Positions 48,187 through 59,852 of a stretch of 64,000 nt of DNA are shown in pieces. The stretch spans positions 1,342,999 through 1,406,998 of the forward strand of contig JANPYM010000001.1 of assembly GCA_025890175.1 (NCBI GenBank), given 5' to 3'. Each line of letters starts with the position of its first letter. The stretch's first letter is position 1. Made by a program: the position numbers and the translations under genes. The DNA comes from Ciborinia camelliae. Lineage: Eukaryota > Ascomycota > Leotiomycetes > Helotiales > Sclerotiniaceae. Below the pieces are notes generated by a model. It made no database searches. It saw only the letters and a list, made by a program, of their open reading frames with translations, and was not told the DNA's origin.

Positions 48187-48944
48187 ATGTCACCACCAAA
48201 CTCCTCGTCATCTACTTCACCAGACAAAGATAAACCATCTCGTACAAATACAACATCCACATCATCCTCCCCTACCCTATACATACTCTTTGTCCTAATC
48301 TTCCTCATCGCCCTTTTTCCCCCACTCTTCCACGCCCTCTGGACCCTTCCCCTCAAACTTATCCTTCCTAGTACCTATTCCTCCTCCTTATCCCCAACCC
48401 GCTATACCAAACCCGCCATCATGTCCTGGACGCAAAAAACTATCTCACTCCCCTCCAAATCCCGCGGTTCATATCTCATTACCGATCATATCGTCTCCTC
48501 CATCCCCGAAATCAAAAATTATAAAGTTGGGCTTCTGAATTTGTTCATTCAACACACGAGCTGTGCGCTTAGTCTAAATGAGAATTGGGATGAGGATGTT
48601 AGGGCCGATATGAGTGATGCGTTAGATAGGATTGCGCCAGAGGATAGAAAGGGAGAGTTATATAGACATAGTGCGGAAGGGTTGGATGATATGCCGGTTT
48701 GTTGCTCTTTTTGTTGATAACTTCTTTTTTGAAGAATGGAAGGGAGATGTGAAGATGCTTTTGGCACAGGGGCTAATCATTGCAGGCACATATAAAATCG
48801 GCGTTGGTAGGAGCAAGTGTTACGATTCCTATCACAAATGGAAAGTTGAATACGGGAACATGGCAGGGAATATGGTATTTGGAGTTTAGAGCCAGCAAAC
48901 ATAGTAGGAAGGTCGTTGCTACTATTCAGGGCGAAAAGATGTAA
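48187..48944 (+). CDS. YjbQ/UPF0047 family protein with N-terminal membrane segment
   Basis: The core is the YjbQ (UPF0047) family; bacterial members have weak thiamine-phosphate synthase activity, but the physiological role is unclear. The exons are 48187-48696 and 48786-48944 (222 residues). The core begins MSWTQKTISLPSKSRGSYLI, continues NLFIQHTSCALSLNENWDED, GELYRHSAEGLDDMPAHIKS and ends TNGKLNTGTWQGIWYLEFR, RKVVATIQGEKM; these include the conserved His and Glu residues of the family. From the first ATG there is an extra 78-residue N-terminus: Ser/Thr-rich, then one hydrophobic helix (LYILFVLIFLIALFPPLFHA). Initiation at the in-frame ATG 48421 would give a 144-residue soluble form matching the usual family length. 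The intron has a GTTTGT donor. Confidence 0.86.
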
Positions 48945-51386
48945 GAATATGAGTGTTTATTGCTTGGGTGGGTTGTCTATTTGGACATATCATCCCGGTT
49001 CTTCAGGCTTTGGCTAGGATGTCAACAGATGCACTCTTGATCCTTGAATGAAGCTTAGCTTTCCTGTTACTCCTGGGTCTAAATGCTTTCTCATTGTTTA
49101 GGCTTTGCTTCAACATTGAGGTGACCAAACGAGACCAAGGTTGGGTTTCTTACCTCCATACAACGAGATTCGACGCGGGAGAAGCGGGAGAAACTGATAT
49201 TGAGCCAGACAACTTGACGGTAAAAGATCCATGATATTTACATGTTTTTGATGCCAAAAAGGGAACATTTATTACCGCAATTCAACTACCAAATGGGAAC
49301 AGCTTCATCACCGTGACACTATTTCCATTATTTTGCTTGGAGTGATTCTGACCAATGGGAGGGAAGAGCATGCCGCTTATGTAATACTTCCTTGCTTGCT
49401 TTCAGTGAGTGGGAAATAAATCAAAGATGGCCCGGGGACCTTTTGAATGCTGCAAAAGTATCTTCCCACTCATCAGATTCTCGAATCTATCATCTGGCCC
49501 TATGAGTCCTCGATCAATAGTGGGATTGTCACATCCAGCTTTATGGGATAAGACCTAGTGGAGTCTTTGCCTCGAATTTCAACTTCTTGATGCTCAATTG
49601 TGTTTTTTGATTCTCAGTAGCAGAAGACTGTTCAATAAATCCTTCGTCTTGATTTCTCCAAGTGGTGGAATGTGAAGTTTGACTGAATAATGTAGTGATT
49701 ATGGGGCTATTTGAGCTGGTAATAATTAGTCATGTTCCTACAGGTTCAGAACTGAGAAACAATTCATTTGATTCACGCATTATATATAGTACCTTTATCG
49801 TGGTTTCAGCTCAGACTCTGTTCCCACCTTCTATTCTTTTCAAATCCACCGTCAAGGTTCTTTCAGTCAGCTGGGATTGAAAATCAGTGTCATAAGTTCA
49901 AACTTCTCTGCACTTGAATTTTGACTTACTTTCAGAATGACTACGATCTTCCTACTTTCTCTATACCTATTTTGGCATTTCAGTCTGGAAATATTAGTCT
50001 TGCCCACTCCTCCTTCCAGGTGTTCACATATACTGAAGTGAATCTTCGCTCCGAACTACTCGTATGATCTAAGATATACAACTTTTACCCGAGATAACAA
50101 TCGGGTTACTGGAGACGTCATTTTCGCCAAGTCTTATTCTTCTAGTCGCTCGCAAATACCTGAGCTCTCGCTCCAGATTACCAGTCCCGGTTATTCCTGT
50201 GTTATTGTAGCCTCTAGATCCCCTGTAACCTGTCCGAGAGACTTCAACGTATAACCTGGACACTAGCATTACTAGAGCAAAGGGCTTTCCATTTAGATAT
50301 CTTTCTAAGCAGGCGTGGAGAGTCAGTAGTGCTACGGCGTCTTTGCAAGGACTTGGAATCCTTGTGACCAAGAAGAGTGGGTTACACTACAGAATCACGT
50401 TCGAAGATTACAACCACATATCGCAACTACCAAGTTCTTGGCCTCCACTCCAACCCTGCCCTTTTTATTCTTACCTTAAAACTCACGATCTCAAATTTCA
50501 TACAGTCAACATCAAAAATCACACATTCAAACCACAAAAATCAATTGAACTTTACAAAGCCATAAAAAGCATGTATTGCCAAATGTTTTCCTAAAGCCAT
50601 AAAACTCAAAGGGTGTATACAATAGTAAATCAGATGAAGTGAACTAAAAAGCCAACGCTTCCCTTCCCGATATCAAACCAAAATTTCATCAGCCATTTGC
50701 TTCGCTATTCTTGCTATGCCATTCTATGCCTGAAGCTAAAAGAAATTGAAAAAAAACCCTCTTCCAATGCCTGCGCATCGGGAAAATATTATTGTACATA
50801 TTTGACAGGCAAAGAGAAAGAGAAAAAGAAAAAAAAAATAAAGCAAGAAATAGGAACAAAAGAAAATTCGAGAGACAAATAGCAGTTCAGAAATACAAAA
50901 CCGGAAGGTTGATATGTCTGGGTGAAGGGACCTTGATTATGTACGAGAAAGCTTCTTCCATGTGATGAAGTATCGTTCGTAGTTGAATAGAAAATTGTCC
51001 AATGTATCATTCGTATTGTCGTAAAGAGTCCGAGAGGCGTAGTAGTAAAGCACGTAACCAAAGGTCTCTCTTCCATAGAGAGATGATTGTGGACATGAAC
51101 GTCCAACCCCGTTTCCACCCAAACTATCCGCAAAATGAAATCACTTTTGCATTTTATTGTGATTTATATTTCGCGTACGCAGTCCATCCATCACCGTTGT
51201 AAATCGTAATTTCGTCTTGATAGTCGTCGAGAAATTGTATCGTAATTCAGAAGTATCTGTTGTTTGGCTCCAAGATGAATCTTGGAAGCGTGGGCATACC
51301 CACTACCGAGTATATTCAGAGACCTGATCATTTGACATACCGGCATGTGGATTTCGTCGGTATTAGATACCCGCTGTCTTCGCTAA
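48945..51386. other. Gene-poor intergenic region
   Basis: About 2.4 kb between the 3' ends of the YjbQ gene and the second SAT4-like gene. Open frames (for example 50069-50371, 50343-50594) lack any domain. A purine-rich AAAGAGAAAGAGAAA tract lies near 50812-50840. I see no RNA gene or mobile element. Confidence 0.5.
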
Positions 51387-53253
51387 TCAATTTCTATTAT
51401 TAAGGTCACTATGGTTCAGTATGTCTTCCATAGCCAAAGATCTATTAGCAGAAGAATAAAGGTCATCGTAGAGATCAGGGTTGCTTGGTAATGGCGATTT
51501 ATCGTGGTGAGAAATTTTAGTTTCGACTCGTCCAATGCCCCCCAATGGGTTTATCCTCAAGGGATCTTTAGGATCGGCAGGCTCGGACGTTTGAACAACC
51601 TCGACAGTTTTTACACAACGGAGTGAGGAGTCGCGCTTTATTTCTTTCGATCTTGAAACGGAGAAGAATACATTGGTATTGGCGTTGTGTATAGGCTCGC
51701 TAAAGTGTGGGGATGAGGATGCAATTATCGCAGGTGGTAATGGTTGCTGTCCGGGTTAAGGAGTGTTAGCATTGTTCATACATGGGGAAATGATCAGGTA
51801 CGGCGGTTGAGATGATAAACATACAATAAATCCGCCGTCTGGCTGTTTATCAGATTCTGATCCAGGTACTCGGAGTGCTTCCATGAAATCCATCTCCCTC
51901 GACTCATCAGCTGAACCCAGTTCGACATTCTCTATACCTCCGGATCTGGTTTGGGTTCGGGATGAGAGGTGTCTTGATCCACTCCCACGCCTAAAGTGAC
52001 GATACAGAGCATTGACGATGGGAGCGTTGGCGAAAAGCGACTAGATGAATGCGTTAGGGTAGCTTTCCTGTTAACTATATATATCGGCGACTTACCATGC
52101 CAAGAGCCTCTATCTCAAACTCAAAATACCTATCGTTTGGACTCTTAGTTCCACCTACCTGCCTGATGGTTTGCACAGTAGATAACCCAACGAGCTAGAA
52201 GTTTGTGAGGATTAAATTGATGGCAGAGAAGCGATTACTTACATATAGGCCAACGATAAAGACCCCGGATACCTTCCACTTTGTACTAAAATCACAAATT
52301 AGTAGAACGAGAGAATAGAGCCTGTAAAAACTGCTTACGCTGTGGCCATCTGCGTTCGCCAAATCATTGGCAAGGGGATAATGACCAAGATTAAATTCGT
52401 GACAATGGACGACTTTATGAACGTTAGCTTGGAAGTTAGGGAAATAGAGTATTACCAACAGATTCCATAAAAAGTAACCCAACTTGCTGTTAAAAAGTCA
52501 ATGTGATTTCTTCAGCCAGTCTTCTCATATTTCGAACTTACTCCTCTCTAGGAGAAAAATCATCAGCAAATGTATTAAATGTTGGTGTTTCGTTTGAGAG
52601 GACTTACTGCACACTTTTGAGGGGGTTCTGTGGCCTTCCAATTCAAATTGTACGGGCGGCATTGAGTACTCCACATTACCATAGTGATTATCCAGGTGAA
52701 ACCAATACCCCAGGAAACGATTTTGACATATCTCTGTTCTGGCTGTCTCTTTGTTAAGCGGTGATAGTAAAGTAACTGACAGGTTGGTCAGTAGGTATAT
52801 CTTGAAGAAGAGTATAGATTTCCAGCATACCATGCAAGCTTGCAGGATCCAAATATAAGTCAGGTAGCAAATACGAGACCACATAACCATCTTTGAGACA
52901 AACTCCTCTATTATGATGTTAGATTTTATCGCCAGTTATAAGGGAGAATCGCTAATTACTTTCGTGGACTCTTTGGATAGGCGCGTCGCCTTCTATTCCT
53001 GATCCGGATCTGATCTGCGGTACCAAGTTAGCAGTGTGCTAAGGTGTAGGGGAATGAACAAGCAACATACAAGCAGGGGCCATATTGAAGTAAGCCCTCC
53101 TAGAAAATTCAAAGAGAATACCATGAGCCAGTCATCAGGATAAATTCTCTCCTTTCTGAGTCGTCGTAATACAAATCTGGCGAATATTAAGATGGTTGAT
53201 ATTGTGACAACAGCATAAGCTGCGTGCGCAACTACGCGGGTGTCGCTGATCAT
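51387..53253 (-). CDS. SAT4/rhodopsin-like seven-helix integral membrane protein (second copy)
   Basis: Same broad family as the gene at 13.7-14.9 kb, but a distinct member of about 437 residues. Exons I can place: 53253-53071, 53014-52960, 52907-52781, 52731-52608, 52486-52456, 52412-52339, two exons within about 52290-52110, one at about 52040-51825, and 51746-51387. Motifs in order: FARFVLRRLRKERIYPDDWL, CWKSILFFKIYLLTNL, YVKIVSWGIGFTWIITMVMW, STQCRPYNLNW, KLGYFLWNLL, SSIVTNLILVIIPLPMIWRT, GVFIVGLY, RYFEFEIEALGMSLFANAPI. A long hydrophilic tail follows. One join (between 52608 and 52486) is unresolved: the simple splice is out of frame by two bases. The 52780 intron is only 49 bp. No neighbouring gene is tightly linked. 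Confidence 0.78.
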
Positions 53254-56200
53254 TCTTCTGACCGGATAGATGACGAGAGGAAGACCAGAGAGGGCACAGA
53301 TTTGAAAACGTAGATGGGACGGAAAAAAGAGACAGGTAAATAGAAATCAAGGCAACTTGAGATCGAGGGCTTGAAGTCACTGTACAGCAATGAAGCATAG
53401 ATGGAGGAAGATGATAAATGAGAATGGTATGAATATGCTTGCCTCCCCCTATAATTGTTTGTTGTGTATTGTAGTTTTTGTTGAATTTGAAGTGGTCTAC
53501 AACAGGGTAATTTTAAAAATCAAGTGAATATGATACATGAGTTTCGTTTGTAGTGTAATGTCAGGGGTAACATTCGACGAGAGTCTCTAAACCAATACAT
53601 TCTTCTGCTTGGAGAAACGGAACAAGATAGTAGGTATTGTTATAACTATTGAAGTCACGAAGAAAGAATGTGATAGAGGAAGGTTTAAACCGGCTTTATG
53701 ATGAAGAACCTTATATACGCGCATGACTATCAGAAGGATATCTCAAGTTTTAGCTTCTCTCATTTATATGACTGTAATAAGAGATACGCTAATAGTCTGT
53801 CTTAGAAAGCAAGCCAGATAGCGTGAAGAGGCACTTATATGTGCACAATGTTGAAAGCTTTTAGTAGCACCAAATTGATCTCCCCAAGGAAGTCTGCTAT
53901 CAACTGGTGTAGTGAAGACGATATTTTGGAATGCTGGAAATGGAATATAAAATAATAATCCAGAACTCAGAACTTATCTCTGATAATGAGTAAAAGGAGA
54001 AGTACTCTTAATTCTATAGCGTGGCAATGAAAGCCCCCTTTGGCACATTTATCTACCTAGGGAAGCAACCTAATATACAGTGACGCATATTGTATGGGTA
54101 GTATCCCAGATTGTGTTAACAGTATCTAGGAACAGGCCAAGCAATATCTGCAAATTGCAGGAACTCAATGATAGATTGTCATTCACTGATGGTGATTGAT
54201 GTGCAACATACAACGGAGAAGCAGAAAAAAGACAAGTATATGTCACATTGAAGTTTTTGATATTTTGGGATATCTAGATGATCAATCATAGGATACACTT
54301 GCATCTCAACCGGTAATTCTTTGATACTGAGGGCTTTAAATGATTTCAATGTCGTAATACAATACAAGAATATCATGTGAGATTATCAGTAGATGAATCC
54401 AGTCTTGATTCTACCCGCCATAAAGGAGAAACACCAGCTACCAGTGTACAACAGTGGTTTCAAAAGTCGATTGGTTTCTAGGCAAGGAATGCGGCCTCAT
54501 TAACGTTAATGGATGGCCTAACGAGACTTCGATGGGCAAGGGAAACTTATTTGAGTGAAAGAAACCTCAAAGTGCAAAGTGTAAAAGTCTTTTCTGGGCA
54601 TACTAGCTTGGGAAGGTTTTAAAAAGAAGTTTAACCCGACCTCGGGACTTTCAGATTTTATCAAAATGCTATGTTACCTTGTTGGGTATCAATTTTGCCA
54701 TATTCATATTGCCACTTTTCACCATGTAAGTTAATAAACAGTTGGCTTGCTGTTCAATAGAGAAATACATAACGACGGCCATGAGCCATGGTATTTTCAG
54801 AACAATCTTCGGGGAGCGGTAAGTTTTATTCAGTCGTTCTCACTTTTGGTTATCGAATCTAAAGGCTCGGTGGTCAACATCATGTCAATATCTAGCCATT
54901 TGAATGTATCTTATATGGGCATGCTCCATCACTTACTTAGTGTGGTCATTTAAACAACTCTATACCGCAATCTGTTCTGGTGAGTATATGCCCAAAAGAC
55001 TGCAGCTGGAATTGAAGTGCCAATATTATTAATCTAGGACGCAGATGTGACCCAAGGATGTGGATTAGATGAGGCTGGCAACCTTTGAAATAAATTCTAT
55101 GAGCCCAACACATGTGCTGAAACTCTTACATATGTGACTATGTGCGATAATTCAGGATCTAGAGAGATGTACATCCGGAAGTTGAACTGGGATATATTTT
55201 ATACATCATCCACGGTAAGCGTTGTAGTTTTGTTGGTGAACCGGGCGAAAGTACTATTGAGTTATACGGCGACTTCTGTGATAGACAAATTTCACCAATT
55301 TATTAAATACAAGAGCGTACGACATCCCAATGGAGTAGAAGTAATCATGAAGAATTTTTCTGGAAAGATGTGGTCATCGGATCTATATGAACAATACAAT
55401 TGATGCGGTCGGGTATTTATTGAGAAGAAAAGGGGGCGGAAAAGAGGAAACATGAATTTTGCCCTGAAACTAGGCGTATCATGCATCAGTTTGAATATAT
55501 ATTTTTATTTATCGCAATACTTCCAAACAATTATAGTAAATTCTTCCAGAAGGTTGGTTTACTTCACTATGCGAAGATATTCGAAATTCGAAACCTCGTG
55601 AACGTTACGTAACTCAAGAAATAAGGTTTAGGAACCGTATTCGGGGCTATGTTATATGGGTCCCCCCTTAAGATCATTCGCTTCGTAACGCGGTTCGAAT
55701 TCGGTTGGTATTCGTGTATCTACACCGCCAAGTCTAGTTTTCATAACTCAACTTCTCTAAATATGACCTTCAATAAAATCATTTCATTATATCGCTGTTC
55801 AGCCCTAATTCATGACATATATCTTCTAACAATTTCGGAAAAACATTTCGGAAAAGGATGAAATTTTAAATGCGGAATGTTTCCGAGTCGTTGCTAGTCT
55901 CGGTAAATCTTACAATATAATTAGTATCTAAATCCCTGATGTTAATCATCTCGCTGACAATTCTTCCGAACCCCATACATACTTGATATTCCCCACACGC
56001 CAGCTCGGTTGACTTGCTGCAAACTTTCGTTCCTCAAAAACAAAACACTAATCCATTTGAAAGTACACTGGAAAGATATAATGACCTTTTGCAATGGAAG
56101 CAGGATATCCGAGATCTCCTGAGTTCCTCTCGGGTACTCCGGAGTCCGTACACACCGCCATTTATTCCACTTCCGAATGGATGAATACCGGTACCCATCC

Positions 56201-56562
56201 GGTCAGAAAGTATGTAACTCGGTAGTTAAGAAAACCAGAGTTTATTTCTTGTCATTTACCATCTTGTGCCACGTGCTGCCGTATCGGGAGTTGTATACCT
56301 TCTAGCCGTACGAGTACCTGCATCATCACCACTCCTCTTTCTATTCCATATTCTCCACTATGATTTTCCTGAATGGTCCATGACCCCGTTTCTTTGGGAT
56401 GTATAGCTCAAGTGAGCTCTTCCCTTTCCAGCTCTCAATGTTTAGCATATGCAATGTACCCCGCAGGTAAGATGTGGGGAAATTCCATTTACATATAACT
56501 ATGGGAAACTGCCTTTTTTTAATTCGGCGTGAATTGAGTTCTCTATTGTTTGAATTTTAATC
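53254..56562. other. Large gene-poor intergenic region
   Basis: About 3.3 kb between the divergent starts of the SAT4-like and GH1 genes. Open frames at 54179-54376, 54747-54953 and 55134-55403 show no family signature. The GH1 promoter must lie near its right end. I recognise no repeat or RNA gene. Confidence 0.5.
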
Positions 56563-59027
56563 ATGAGGTACTTCTTATTGTCATTGTATTTTGGGACTGC
56601 ATTGTCTGCTGCAGTCTGCGACTTTAGTTCGGGGGAAACAACATGTGCTACAGTATGTTGTGCTAGTAATCAATATTGTGCATCTGCTGGACAATGCCGC
56701 TCTATGAACTCAACAGAAACGACAGCTACATCTACAGTAGAGAATCCGGAAGCATTCTCAACCAGTATCACTATAAATGTTCAACGTGAGTTTTGGGCAT
56801 TCATTTGGAGTGTTCCTCTTTTCATTGCACAGCGCGAATCGGGAGCACATTTCGTTTTCATATTACTCCTATTAGTCGACAATTATTTTAATTAATCAAT
56901 CTTATTTCAATTAATAAACCTCAAATCTAACTTATATCTTCTCCAGAATTATGGGATCTATTCGTCGGCCCTATAGAAACTGCGGCAATCACCACAACCG
57001 TTTCACCCACCCCTATTCCAACATCCGAACTCATTCCACCACCACCCCTCTACTACCCCTCCTCTCCAAGTGGCGCTGAAATGCCTTTGGCCCAAAAGAA
57101 TGAATCATGGAAATTTCCTTCTGGATTCTGGTGGGGTGTTTCATCTGCAGCATACCAAATGGAAGGGGCTGCTGCAGATGAAGGTAGAGGTCCTAGTGTT
57201 TGGGATGTTCTAACACATGGGGCTTCTTCGAAGATCATGGTAGTTAATGATACAGGTGACGTGGGACCCAATCAATACTATTTGTATAAACAAGGTATAT
57301 ATTTTCTACATTTTCTACATTTTCTCTACGTTTAGACTACCGAAATGAGGATCAAACTGATCGAAAATAGATATTGCTAGAATCGCAGCTCTAGGTGTTC
57401 CATATTATTCATTCTCCATTTCTTGGTCAAGAATTTTACCATTTGGAAAAGGTCAGGTCAATGAACTTGCTCTAAAACATTATCAAGATGTAATTGATAC
57501 CTGTATCGAATATGGTATTCAACCCGTCGTTACATTATTCCATGTAAGTTCAAAACTCTCGGTATCATCTTCACCCCTTAACAATTTCACTCTAGTGGGA
57601 TACTCCTCTCTTCCTTCAAAACACCTATGGTGGTTTCCTTTCCTCAGAAATCATCGAGGATTTCACTGCCTACGCCAAAATCGTCTTTTCCCGCTACGGC
57701 GATAAAGTCCCCCATTGGATCACCATAAACGAACCCTATGTATTCTGTGGAATAGATACCATCCCGCACTATTTCACCGCCGTCACCATCCCAACCGTAG
57801 AACAACCCTATTACTGCGGACACAACGTTCTCCTCGCTCACGCAGAAGCATACCACCTCTACAAATCTCTCGGATTCAACGGAACCGTCAGTTTCAAAAG
57901 TAGCGGCGGGTATAAAGTTCCCTTGACCAATTCAACGGATGATGCGATCGCGGCCCAAAGAGCTTGGGATTTCGGCGAGGGTTGGTTCGCCAATCCCGTT
58001 TATCTCAATGGAGATTATCCACATTATTTAAAAACTTATCTCGAGACCATCCCAATCGCCTTTACCGAGGAGCAAAAGGCCCGTATTAATGGAACCGCCG
58101 ATTTCTTTGCTCATGACGCATATACCGCGTCTTATTACTCGGTTCCGGATTCGGGTTTCGATAATTGTACATCTAATTCTTCGCATTCATTATTTCCAGT
58201 ATGTTCTAATAATACGTATGTTTCACCCGGTGGGTGGGGAATTGGAGCCGCTGCCGACCCGTTGGCGGGATGGTTACATAATACGGTGGATTGGGTTCCA
58301 GCATTTTTGAAGTATATTCAAGAAACTTGGCCAAGTAGGGGAGGAATTGTCGTTTCCGAGTTTGGGTTTGTCTTTCCTTTTCTTCTGTTCATACAATCAT
58401 TATTTCCCTCTCCCATCCATACACCAACTAACATAATGACCTCCACACCATTAGTTTCGCAGACCCCTTTGAATATCAAAAAACCCTTCTCGCCGATATC
58501 CGTACCGATACAAATAGATCCCTCTATTACAAACAGTACATGGAAGCCATCTTACTGGCTATTAACGAGGGAGTTAATGTAGTGGGATGTTTAGCTTGGA
58601 GTATTGTGGATAGTTTGGAATGGAATTCTGGTAAGTCTTTTATCTCTCTACTTGGAAAGTTCGGTTTTTATTCTCCGTTGAAGAGGTCTGTTTCATTTAA
58701 AGGCGTTGGCCTGGTGAGCTGGCAAGCCATTGAGCCATCGAGCCATCGAGCCAAAGACCCAGCGATCAATAAACTCAACCCAACCCCCCCTTCCTTTTCT
58801 CCCCCCCTTTTCTCCCCCCCTTTTCTCCCCCCTTTTCTCCCCCCTTCCCTCTACCCCCCCAAAACCCCAAAAATTAACCCCCACCCCCAGGTTACAACTT
58901 AAAATTCGGACTCCAACACGTCGACCTCGCCACCGGCAAACGAACCTACAAAGCAAGTTTCTTCGAATACGTTCATGCGTTTAAAGTATATGCCGAGGAT
59001 CCGGTTGTCCCAGTTTTTGTTAAATAG
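56563..59027 (+). CDS. Secreted glycoside hydrolase family 1 enzyme with N-terminal Cys-rich module
   Basis: Predicted extracellular beta-glycosidase. The exons are 56563-56785, 56947-57294, 57371-57543, 57596-58365, 58455-58630 and 58891-59027 (608 residues). A signal peptide (MRYFLLSLYFGTALSA) is followed by six cysteines in about 30 residues (VCDFSSGETTCATVCCASNQ then YCASAGQC), resembling a small knottin or chitin-binding-like module, and a Thr/Pro linker. The GH1 domain starts FPSGFWWGVSSAAYQMEGAA and keeps YSFSISWSRILPFGKG, HWDTPLFLQNTYGGFL and the acid/base motif ITINEPYVFCGI. The nucleophile motif, usually (I/V)TENG, is VVSEFGF with the Glu kept; an intron interrupts it right after this Glu-Phe-Gly. 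The C-terminal part has AWSIVDSLEWNSGYNLKFGL and a KRTYKASFFEY ending. Several N-glycosylation sequons are present. The last intron is C-rich. Confidence 0.9.
58781..58860. repeat. C-rich pyrimidine tract in the last GH1 intron
   Basis: Repeats of about CCCCCCTTTTCT (four copies with slippage) and further C-runs make the plus strand almost pure pyrimidine over 80 bases. It lies inside the intron 58631-58890, just before the acceptor. Confidence 0.9.
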
Positions 59028-59102
59028 ATGATGGATGGGTGAGCTTGTGGAATTTGCGAGTTGGGTAACTTAATGAGAGGTATGAAAAGATGCTGGGGAA
59101 GT

Positions 59103-59147
59103 CTTGGACTCGGACTTGGACTCGGACTTGGACTCGGACTTGGACTT
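59103..59147. repeat. 12-bp tandem repeat
   Basis: About four copies of CTTGGACTCGGA downstream of the GH1 stop codon. Confidence 0.9.
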
Positions 59148-59163
59148 TGAGGCGTTGTGATAA

Positions 59164-59190
59164 TATATGCATACATACATACATACATAT

Positions 59191-59221
<31 letters not shown>

Positions 59222-59228
59222 CATACAC
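59164..59228. repeat. CATA/TA microsatellite
   Basis: CATA tetramers followed by TATATA dinucleotides and a few ACATAC words. Confidence 0.95.
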
Positions 59229-59448
59229 AATGTTCTACTTAGTATACTACCGTATATCGGTGACGTGTATTGAGAATCTCATACAGTATATCGTATATAT
59301 AAAAAGCGAACTATACTATTTGCGTAAATATCATCTAATACAGATATTTGTAAGAATATACTGAAATACTAGAAAAATACTAAAATTCCTATACTACATT
59401 ATCGATTTTTGAAGCTATTTCTATTTAAAACTATTTTCATTTTTGAAA

Positions 59449-59571
59449 CTATTTTCATTTTTCGATTAATCTCTTGCAATATTATCGATTAATCCCTTGC
59501 AATATTATCGATTAATCCTTTGCAATATTATAAATTAATATTGCAAAAAATTAATCGAAAAATGAAAATAG
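59449..59571. repeat. Inverted repeat with an inner 21-bp tandem repeat
   Basis: A perfect 22-bp arm at 59449-59470 (begins CTATTTTCATTTTTCG) is matched in inverse orientation at 59550-59571 (ends GAAAAATGAAAATAG). Similarity continues inward (TTGCAATATTA against TAATATTGCAA) and partly outward. Between the arms, about three copies of TTGCAATATTATCGATTAATC follow each other. The left arm is also partly duplicated (59431 onward). The whole unit is about 125 bp. Confidence 0.93.
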
Positions 59572-59776
59572 CTTTAAAAATTAAAAAACGCCATATGCCG
59601 CACCAATAGAAACTTCATATTTACATATCTTACCAATAGTATTTCGTATTATAATAATATTAAATATTTTCAATAGTATAGAATTCAATATTATATATCT
59701 AAATACATATCAAAAATGTAGAACTTACTACTATACAGGCCCGTATACGGAATACAGGAAATACTAAGTAGAACAC

Positions 59777-59781
59777 TATAT

Positions 59782-59826
<45 letters not shown>

Positions 59827-59852
59827 TACATATATACATATATATATATATT
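59777..59852. repeat. (TA)n/CATATA microsatellite
   Basis: Long TA dinucleotide run with interspersed CATATA words at the edge of the AT-rich block. Confidence 0.95.

Larger units (their letters stand above)
59028..59300. other. GH1 3' flank with simple repeats
   Basis: This flank contains a 12-bp tandem repeat CTTGGACTCGGA (four copies, 59103-59147) and a CATA/TA microsatellite (59164-59228). It marks the last normal-composition sequence before the AT-rich block. No gene is supported. Confidence 0.6.

Noticed and set aside
55649..55861. Sequence with GGTTCGAATTCG near 55690 considered as a tRNA T-loop
   Set aside because: No matching acceptor stem, D-arm or anticodon arm could be placed around it.
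53254..56562. Short plus-strand open frames (54747-54953, 55134-55403) considered as exons of one gene
   Set aside because: No conserved motif and no set of splice sites that joins them convincingly.
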